In this document: positions 55,901-64,000 of the stretch, piece by piece
Layout: the number at the start of each line of letters is the position of its first letter
Position numbering within the stretch: the stretch's first letter is position 1
Assembly (NCBI RefSeq): GCF_035222375.1
Contig: NW_026946363.1
Coordinates: forward strand, 6,944,001-7,008,000
Source: Podospora pseudocomata
Lineage: Eukaryota; Ascomycota; Sordariomycetes; Sordariales; Podosporaceae
DNA: 64,000 nt
Direction of reading: 5' to 3'
Program-made: the position numbers and the translations under genes
The notes under the pieces: generated by a model
The model's input: the letters and a program-made list of their open reading frames with translations, nothing else
Told to the model about the DNA's origin: nothing
Database searches by the model: none

Positions 55901-58415
55901 AAAGTTGCCCAACCATTCTTTGCGAGCATCGGCCTTCTTTTTGCTGAAGATCATGTCAAGCATCTGAGACTCCTCTGGCTTGAGTGTCTCGAATTCTTTG
56001 AGATGGCGATCCAGATCAGTGAAGTAGACTTGGGCGTCTTCGTTCGAAGAACTACCCAACCCCTTCAAGTACTTGTACTTCCACTTCCGGAGTTCATTCT
56101 TGTTGTTCTCTTTCCACGTCTCATACTCGACGAGGTTGAAGAACGACTTGGGACGTAGAGGCTTCTTTGGGTTTGTGCCTTGCCACACTTTGACGACAGG
56201 GGTGATGAACTGCTGGAAGAAGTTGGGGATGCGCAGCAGCGAAGGAAACTGAACCTCAAGGAAGTTGATGAGCAAGCCCTTGATATGACTGCCGTCCAAA
56301 TCCTGATCGGCCATGATCATCAAATGACCGTATCGGAGACCCTTGGTATCGGTGTACACTTGCTTGTGCTTCAGACCCAGGAACTTTTTGATGTTTTCAA
56401 TTTCCTTATTCTTCATGATCTGCTCGGTCGATGCGTCACGCACGTTCAGCATCTTTCCACGAAGAGGGAACACGCCGATGCGATCCGGATCCAGGACAGC
56501 GCGACCAGCAACGGCCAATGCTCTGGCAGAGTCACCTTCCGTCAAGATGAGGGTACATTCGTGGCCACGCTTGGTGCCCGCCAAGTTGGCGTCGACAAGC
56601 TTCTCGTTGCTCACACGAGCACGCTTGTTGCCGTCCGATTTTGCCAGCATCTTATCCGCTTTCCTTTCAGCAAACTCCATGATGTTGGCGATGACTTCAG
56701 ACTTTTGGACCTTTTTGAGAAAGGCATCACTCAGGATACACTTGCTACCAAAGGCACTAACTTTGGTCGTCAGTTGCTCCTTGGTCTGGGAGGTGAAGGC
56801 AGGGTTGTCGACCAAACAGTTGATGAAGATGAAGATGTAGTTGCGGAAGTTGGCCGGCTTGAGACCATGGCCCTTCTTCTTCTTGTTGAGCTCCTTCAGA
56901 AGGGCTTCGGTGATTTGATCGGCAATGTAGTTGACGTGTGTACCACCCGACGTTGTGGCGATATTGTTGACGAAGGACACTTGTTGGAACGAACCATCTG
57001 ACACAGTGAACCCCACCTGCCACGTTCTGCCCTTGTCCCTGACCTCCTCATACTCTACATTCGCAGCAGTAGGTTTCTCGCCTTCGGGCACAACGTCACC
57101 CCGCTCGGCAGCGATTGATTTGGCGTATAGCTGGCAATAACCCTTGAACTTGGCGATCTTGAGTTGCTCCCCGTTCAGCCAGACTTTGACGCTGGCCATG
57201 GTGCCTGCCATGTCGTATACGCGGCGGTACATGAGGGCTTCCAAGTCGTCATCAATGCCGTTCTCCATGCCAAATCTCTTGTAGTCCGGAAGGAAGGTCA
57301 CTCTGACGAAGTCGTTGGTCTTGTTGGCTGTGATTTTGGGCTTTTCCATCTTGGACATGTTGTCGGTCCAGGTCTGCTTGTATCGCTTGCCGTTGACACT
57401 ATCCTGGCACTCCAGAGTGAACTTCAAACTGAAGATATTGGTAAGCTTCGCACCGTAACCGTTGCGACCACCAACCGTCTTCTTCTCATCATCGTCGTAG
57501 TTCGAACCGGTGAGAAGGTGACCAAAGATAAGCTCGGGGATATAGCAGCCCTCCTTCTGATGCATCTCAACCGGGATTCCCTTGCCGTTGTTCTCGACTG
57601 AAATCTCACCCGTCTCGCGATCGACAGTCACCTTGAGAAAGGTCATGGAGGCATCGCGTTGGCTGTTGTCCGCGGCGTTGACAAGGATTTCATCAAAGAT
57701 CTTGTAGAGACCAGGAACAAAGGATACAACACGATTTTCCATCAACTTTTCCGTCTTGTTGAAAACCCACATCTTTTGGTCGGTGCGTTCAACGGACCCG
57801 ATATAGGTATCGGGGCGCTTGATGATGTGCTCGAGCTGCGTGAGCTTCTGGTATGTTTCGGTGGCGGATTTGGAGGACTTGGAAGCAGCTGCCAGGGCTG
57901 GCTCATCGTCGATCAGCATGCTGTCGTTCTCGATCTCAGCCAGTGGCTTGCCACTGGACTTCTTCGCCGGTGCTTTCTTCTGCTTCTTAGCCATCGGAGG
58001 AGTGCTGGAGAGAGGCCTATCGTCATCGCTATCATCGCTATCCGGCTTCGTTCTCTTCTTGGGCGCCGCCTTCGCCTTGCCGACAGTGAGCTTGGTTTGG
58101 ACCATCTTGGCAGCTTTCGCGGCAGGCGCTTTCTTCGGCGCAGCCTTAGCTTTTGTTTTCTGTAGCAGATGTTGTTAGCTTTGCTGTTGCTTGCGCTTGT
58201 ATTGGTAGAATAGCTCAGTACTCAGAGTTGGTGCTTCAACTGAGCGATCCTCTGCTGCCGCCGAGTTACCGCTGGGTAACCAGACTAGATGCAGTCTGCA
58301 AAACCAATTCAAAGACGAAGGGAAGGGCACCAGGAAACATACGTACCACCTCTGGTGAGTATCCGTCAGACTCGCTCTGGGCAGTGTCAAAGACGGACTC
58401 CACGTCTGAATCCAT
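52922..58415 (-). CDS. TOP2: DNA topoisomerase II
   Basis: Two exons (58415-58347 and 58159-52922; intron 58160-58346) give 1,768 residues. The first exon encodes MDSDVESVFDTAQSESDGY and joins in phase to the lysine-rich KTKAKAAPKKAPAAKA. The enzyme passes one DNA duplex through another using ATP, in the nucleus. Seen: the GHKL ATPase with DEILVNAADN (about 180) and GGRNGYGAKLTN (about 255); the TOPRIM domain with LTEGDSARALAV (about 560) and DQDLDGSHIKG (about 640); and the catalytic Tyr in ARYIHTRLSPF (about 900). The C-terminal 450 residues are acidic/basic low complexity with three to four copies of a KRAAAAKAKP-YKLSD unit, likely for nuclear import and regulation. A later Met at 58105 would drop 41 residues. 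Confidence 0.95.
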
Positions 58416-61400
58416 GGTGGCGATGACCTGGGAGGCGCGTTCCTCAAGTCGCGCGTCGCAAAGTCTTTAGCGCAGCGTGAAAAGGTGCGGCAGAGGGAGA
58501 GCAAAGGCTTTGTTCTTTGGTACATGCAAAATCAAAGGTGGAAAAGGGTCGAAATAAGACGAAGTCTCGACACCACACGACGCAACAATGGCGAAAAAAA
58601 GAGATTCCGCGAGAGGCCTCGATCAACTCGCCCAGCGTTTGTCGTCGAGTCGAAGGGAGTAGGCAAAATGAGAAGGAATGGAGGGGTCGCGTCACAAGAA
58701 AGAGTTAAGAGGGATTGTTGTGGCGAGTGTAGCCGGCCGCAGGTAAACAAAGTCGTCGTTGTGCGTGGTCTCAGTGGTGGGTGTACTGCGAGCCTGCTGT
58801 GCGTTGTGTTCAATATTTCGTAGGGCGAGTTTTCCTCGACTAGGGTCTTCAATGCCGTGTCCAGGCACCATACGCGAACGAGACGCGACTTCCTGCTGAA
58901 AGTGGGGTCGGGGCTTGTGGTGCCTCAGGCCTGGCAAAACAAGAATCAGTAGCCCCACTTCTGCCAAGTTTCAGGAGCACCCAAGTGTCTGGCAGGTGGT
59001 AGATGACAAGAGGCAACGGAGCCTTCCATCTAATGACTAGCCAATCATTTTACACAATTCCTTTCACCCATCTAGGCACAAACCACGGGCAACCGAAGAA
59101 CGAACGACATTCCATTTTTCAGTTCGACACTTCCTGCCGTGATTCATCTTCCCGAGTTGGCCCTAGTGACCCAAAGGGCCTCAATGGAAGGAACTGCCAG
59201 AAGGCCCCAAAAGATGGATAGTCAGATGACCCTACCGTGGAGGCACCAACGAAAATTTGCGACTTCAGCGTCGACACATGATGCAGATGAATTTCCAGGT
59301 TCCCACCCACCTCACCTCAGTGGTCCCAGCTTCCGAGTTGTTTGCTCAGATTTGCAGTTCTTTGGCGAAATCCGGAATCGTACACGTCTCTTTTCTCCGC
59401 CTGATTCACTGCCAGTTCCTTGCTCGTCCACAGAGACTGGTCCGACTGGTCCGACTTCCAGCTGCGACAAGCGAGTAGCGGTACGACCACCACCGGCATC
59501 CCGTTTTTGTGTGCTCTCTTGCAAAGCCCATGCTTCCAAGGGACTCAAGAATTCAAGGCTACCCATCGGCTCTTTTCTACATATTGGATGGGTATCCCAC
59601 CCCGCACAAAAATATCGAGTCTCGAGACGCTGGTTACATGTTGTATAGTTCAGTGCGCCCCTAGCCACGTTTGGTGAATTGTACTCGCCGCCGCCCATGC
59701 TAATTTAGATTGCTGTGGCCCAGCCTGGCAGTCCCCAGCCTGCCCAAAACCATTGCTAGCAATTGTTTGGATCGGGTCTCGAGAATGAACCCCACGGCAG
59801 CTACATGCTTTCCGCTTCGGTATGCCGGCGTCCGGTCGCCTCCATATCGCATCTGTTCCAGGACCAATCCGATTTAGGACTGCGGGCCCTGGCTTCTTCT
59901 ATGGGGGACGAGGCTGTGGAGTTGTCTGTACGTCCTCGCAGACAGTCCTTTTCGATGTGGATCGAGACTCTCTACGCGTGACGAATGGGATGTTGTCGCG
60001 GCTCTGGATACCAGCAATGCTGTGGCACCTTGCGTCTGCTTGCAACATCCGGCGGATACAGGCTTCTCTTCCAATGCCCCGACGTGCTGCGTACAGCCGT
60101 GACAGTGACAGCTGGAGCTGTCTTACAACGGCGTGTAAAGGCTTTTGGAAGGTCACCCTTCTCGCTCGGTAACACGTCTAAGACCTCAACAGTATTTTAC
60201 ACATCTGAACTGTGATGCTCCCGGCTGGAAGACTGGCAGTCGGGGACTCCTTGGACTGGACTGGGCATCAATCTGCTTGTCCCTGATATCTCCCCAATGA
60301 GGGTACTGTCTTCGAGTGGCTATGAACGCCAAGTTTGGCAGGGGGTGTCTCGAATACACTAATACCAGATTATGGGGGGCTCTGGTCGTCACTTGAACCG
60401 GTAGAATGTCTCGGCATATCCGGTCAATCTTTCAGTCTTGCAAACCGGCCTAGGTTGCTCTTAAATTGGGGGCGGGCCTTTCCACCACCCTCTGCCGGCG
60501 CGGCATTGCGAGAACTGTGATCGGCGAGGTCTGTTATGACTGCTGCGATAGGTTCACTTCTCCTGTCCGCCGGCGACTTCACTGGGCCTTCTTCGGGCTC
60601 TGTGCATCCGTTTGAGGCACCATACTGTCTGTGTTGGGCAGAACACTGTTGCGTATTGGCTCAGCGGGTGCTCACAGAAGTCGTCGCCGCGGGCTTTGAG
60701 CATGCTTAAGCGGCCGAGAGTCGAGGGCTCCATGTAGCCCTAAACATACGACAAGAAGCTGTCGCCTGAGTTTGGGCGAAATGGGGCCGCCCGATCTTCG
60801 TCAGTGCCGAAGCAGGGTATAGAGCACGGAGCTGGCCAGAGGACTGCACCTCTTTCTGGTTCTGCTCACTATCTGTCGCCAGCCTTTACGCCACATCTTT
60901 TTTGAACTTCATCACTTCGCTGGCTGACTTTGACTCGTCCAGTTGACAGTATGTCAAATTTGTGCCGGCTCGCTCTCCCTTCCCTGTCCTAGCCACCTGA
61001 AGGGCGATAACAGCAGAAAATATTTTTGCTGAGAGGAAGGATGCCTGATCGCCAACGTGGACAGCAGGTCAGCAAAACACCTGTACTTCTTTCGGACACT
61101 TTTTCGGTGCAAACTTGTACAAGGTCAAGCTCGTGGGTGGGCAAGGCACAGTGCATTTGACAGATGCTCTTTTCCGCTGTATTGCGGCGAATCTCGGCGG
61201 AGAATATTGCGGAAAAGGATTTTGCTCCTGTCTTTCTCTCGGGCTTCTCGAAGAGGCATGGAATATCACGGAATCGAGTTGCAATATGGCCATTTCGATT
61301 GGGAAAGTTATGGGTGCCTGGCAGCCCCTCTTGGTTCCTGGGCTGGGATGACTTCAAAGCAATCAATTTGACAGGCAATACGGTCGTCGGGGCGTCCTTC

Positions 61401-62650
61401 TAAAACAAGTCATCTGACGGCCAATTATTACGCATCAGCAGCAAGAGATCCAAATGCTGGCGGGCTCTTCATCCCCTGAAACGAGCTATCAAAACACGTC
61501 CTAGGGACAGAGGTAAAGCGGCCACGTGTGTCGAGTCAGTTAATCACTTGGGATTGCGGTGCTAGATGAGACGACGATGATGCTCCCTATTTTCTCTTTG
61601 TTACACGCTCACATCGACGGAATAGCCAAATAAGCCAACAATCTCAGCGGCAACCCTTCTGCAGCCATCCGACAGTCTCCCTCCTGCCCAGGGCTTCTCG
61701 AACAAGGCCTGTCCCTGCGAGAAGTTTATGGACCGCACTTGCCTACCCAAACCTCTTTGTTCTGCCTTTGGCGGAACATGTAGACAACTTCCGGGGGCCT
61801 TTTGGTGTTGATATCCACTTGAGGCACAAACACCTCTGAGATGTGTTGTGTTAGCTTCACTCGACTCCAATCTTTCTCGCAGATTGTCTGGAACCGCAAA
61901 AGTTTACGAGGGCCAATACCGAAAACCTTGTTCTTGGAAAGTGTGGCTATCTTACGGCTCTCTCAACAGTGTGTTCCCACAATCCTGCCGCATATCTGGA
62001 CCTATGATCTCGTGCCGAACATAGCCCGACAGGAGACACAGTCACCAAAACCATAGTGGCACCCCAATCCAGCCGGTCTGCTTCGCCGCCTGGCTTTGGA
62101 TGTTCCGGCTATTTCTCAGCGTGCTGCCATCGTTTGAACCATCATTCATCGGGCTATCGACCGCCTTTTCCCCGTCATTTCTCACATTCGGGCTCTCGCT
62201 CAGGTGAGCAAAGAGCGGTGGGAAGACCAAACAAACCCCTACTCGCCAGGAAGTCGAATCCCTGGATGCCCCGGACAAAGGAATCACATCGAGAACGCTG
62301 CGTGGACGAAATCTGTCTCTCGCGGCTGCATGACACTGCGTGCCGGTGGTCAAGAAAAGAAAGGCAACACCCAAGCTCCTTGTTGCTGTGTGCGAGCCTC
62401 AAGGAGTATTTACAGGCTTCCCAGCTTGCGAGGGTGCTCTGCGTGGGCTTTGTTGTTTGTAGCCTGAAAGGGAATGGGTTTCCAACATCAAGTCTCTCTC
62501 AGCCACAGACGCAAGCACTGTCTGACTTGGTGATTGTGTCCCCTCCAGTCGCTAGGCCTGCCACCCTTATTACCCCTCCCATCTCTCTCCCCCAGAGTTG
62601 CAGTGGTAACGAGCAAGGCACGCGAGACATCTCCACAACATATCGCCGCC
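58416..62650. other. 4.2-kb stretch without recognisable gene, upstream of APSES factor
   Basis: Between the TOP2 start (leftward) and the APSES-type gene (rightward). Many short open frames occur on both strands, none with a motif, a family resemblance or a convincing splice chain. The size suggests a long promoter and 5' UTR for the transcription factor; an RNA gene or a poorly conserved protein gene cannot be excluded. The first few hundred bases belong to the TOP2 promoter. Confidence 0.5.
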
Positions 62651-64000
62651 ATGGTATCAGTAGCCTCTCTTCTTAACCCGGAGCCTCCTCGGGCTCCGTT
62701 GCCAAGTTCTCGACCCAGTCAATTCGCTTCACCTTCAGCTCGTCCAGCTGTCGCCTTTACATCAGGACCATCACCCGACAGGCCGGGGACCAGGACAGCA
62801 AACATGCAAGACGATCCCAGACCAGCTCGACATGCAGTCAGAGGCATGGTCAACTATCCACCGTTCGAGGACCTGGATGCAGCCTCGCTCCACGAGGTCC
62901 ACAGGTTCCATGTGTCAGATCTGCGGGAGATTCAGAGCAACTGCCGCCGGATTCCTTACCACAGCCAAAAGAAAGACTTCTATCAGAAGACCGGGCGAGA
63001 AAGCTTCGAAGGTAAACCAACAAGAAGTCCGGACTGCATCGCGGGATACCTGTACTGACTTTGACAGTTTTCGAGTACTCTTTTAGACTTCCCAGGGACA
63101 GTCGCCTTCGATCAGACAACAGTTACACCGTCATGTGGGATTATAATGTTGGCCTCGTGCGCATGACTCCATTCTTCAAGTGTCTTGAATACGGGAAGGT
63201 TTGTTTGTTCCGGTGCTCGGTCCTGGATGAGGAGGGAAATTTGCTGATTACATTAGACTACTCCTGCGAAAATGCTCAACCAGAACCCGGGGCTCAAGGA
63301 CATTACGCACAGCATCACTGGGGGATCTATTATCGCCCAAGGTATGCTATGCACGAGAGGTTACCTACGATAGATATGCTAATGCATGTCGCAGGCTACT
63401 GGATGCCATACTCCTGTGCCAAGGCTGTCTGTGCAACATTCTGTTACCAGATTGCAGGTGCCTTGATTCCCCTATTCGGCCCAAGTTTCCCCTCGGAGTG
63501 CATTCGGGAAGGTATGCCTGGCTACAAACACATGGTCATCGATCCCGACATCATTGCCAAAGCTAGGCTGGAGGCAAGGCGACTGCTACATCTTCCAACA
63601 CCACGCAGTGGCCCTCTACTCAGTCCACGCATGTCTCGCAGCGTCAGTCCTCGACCATGTCCACGACCGCCCCGGCTGGCCGCCGAGCCCTACAGCAACC
63701 GGATAGACTACGATCGACCGATGCCTTTGAGTCCGCATAGTAACGCAGACCACGAATTCTATGCTGGATCGCCTGATATCTACAGTCGTAATACACCCAC
63801 CGAGTTCATGCCCGGCGGATATGGGACTGGTATCCGTCCACCACCAATGAACACTCCAACAAGATGGACTCCAGTAAACCTTCCACGGCCGTATCCATCG
63901 TATCGCTCTGATCCATATACTGAACGGGAGCAGCGTCGCCCGCAGCATCAACACCATCAATATCCGCAACCGTGGACAAGGAACAACATTGAAGACAAGT
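62651..64000 (+). CDS. APSES-type (Xbp1-like) transcription factor, truncated by window
   Basis: Four exons are visible: 62651-63011, 63068-63198, 63257-63341 and 63395 to the window end; the gene continues beyond. The start [19 protein letters not shown] is followed by a disordered Pro/Ser region. The conserved block then begins ([47 protein letters not shown]). After it come [59 protein letters not shown] and [18 protein letters not shown]. The KilA-N/APSES DNA-binding fold is recognisable from TPFFK and the AQGYWMPYxxAK..C segment. The layout matches the Xbp1/RgdA-like group, which regulates growth and development in filamentous fungi, rather than StuA or Mbp1. The visible C-terminus is Pro/Arg/Tyr-rich and disordered. 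Confidence 0.87.

Noticed and set aside
59139-59648. 169-residue open frame in the long gene-free region
   Set aside because: It starts from GTG, has no motif or signal, and several overlapping frames of similar length exist there.

Overview
The window is nuclear DNA of a filamentous ascomycete (Pezizomycotina), most likely a Sordariomycete close to the Sordariales. The evidence is short GT-AG introns of about 50-190 bp with CTRAC-like branch sites, intron-poor compact genes separated by pyrimidine-rich promoters, and proteins typical of that group. No bacterial operon structure, rRNA or convincing tRNA gene was seen. Reading was by eye, so splice sites are predictions and family names rest on recognised motifs, not searches.

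Left edge (1-4.2 kb) is accessory and decayed: the 5' part of a UstYa-like (DUF3328) gene runs off the edge, followed by a broken ankyrin/AAA-type gene and the 3' remnant of a flavin monooxygenase. From 4.3 to 14.3 kb comes a dense housekeeping block: LCP5 (ribosome biogenesis), an EMP70/TM9 nonaspanin, MED4 (Mediator), QCR10 (complex III), ALG10 (N-glycan glucosyltransferase) and a small conserved protein. A complete-looking Fot1/pogo DNA transposon (16,032-17,892) with inverted terminal repeats, TA duplication and subterminal 17-bp repeats sits in the gap that follows.

From 19 to 30.8 kb: a secreted protein with dibasic sites and a duplicated glycine-rich segment whose frame is interrupted, an NmrA-like reductase, a bifunctional folate gene (HPPK-DHPS), a nitronate monooxygenase, a SUR7-type membrane protein and a reticulon. 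From 32.7 to 40.3 kb: a TBC-domain Rab GAP and a glutamine-rich SNF11-like subunit.

From 41.8 to 51.5 kb: a CE16 GDSL esterase, the histidine-biosynthesis aminotransferase HIS5, a GH76 DCW1/DFG5-type cell-wall enzyme and a head-to-head pair of related secreted proteins with hydrophobic GPI-type tails. This is a modest cell-wall neighbourhood. Then follow a fungal MscL-type channel with a four-cysteine tail and DNA topoisomerase II. A 4.2-kb stretch without a recognisable gene leads to an APSES-type transcription factor that runs off the right edge.

Most genes are unrelated housekeeping functions. The most unusual items are the UstYa-like edge gene, the duplicated secreted protein at 19-20 kb, the intact transposon, the paired GPI-type proteins and the cysteine-tailed MscL.
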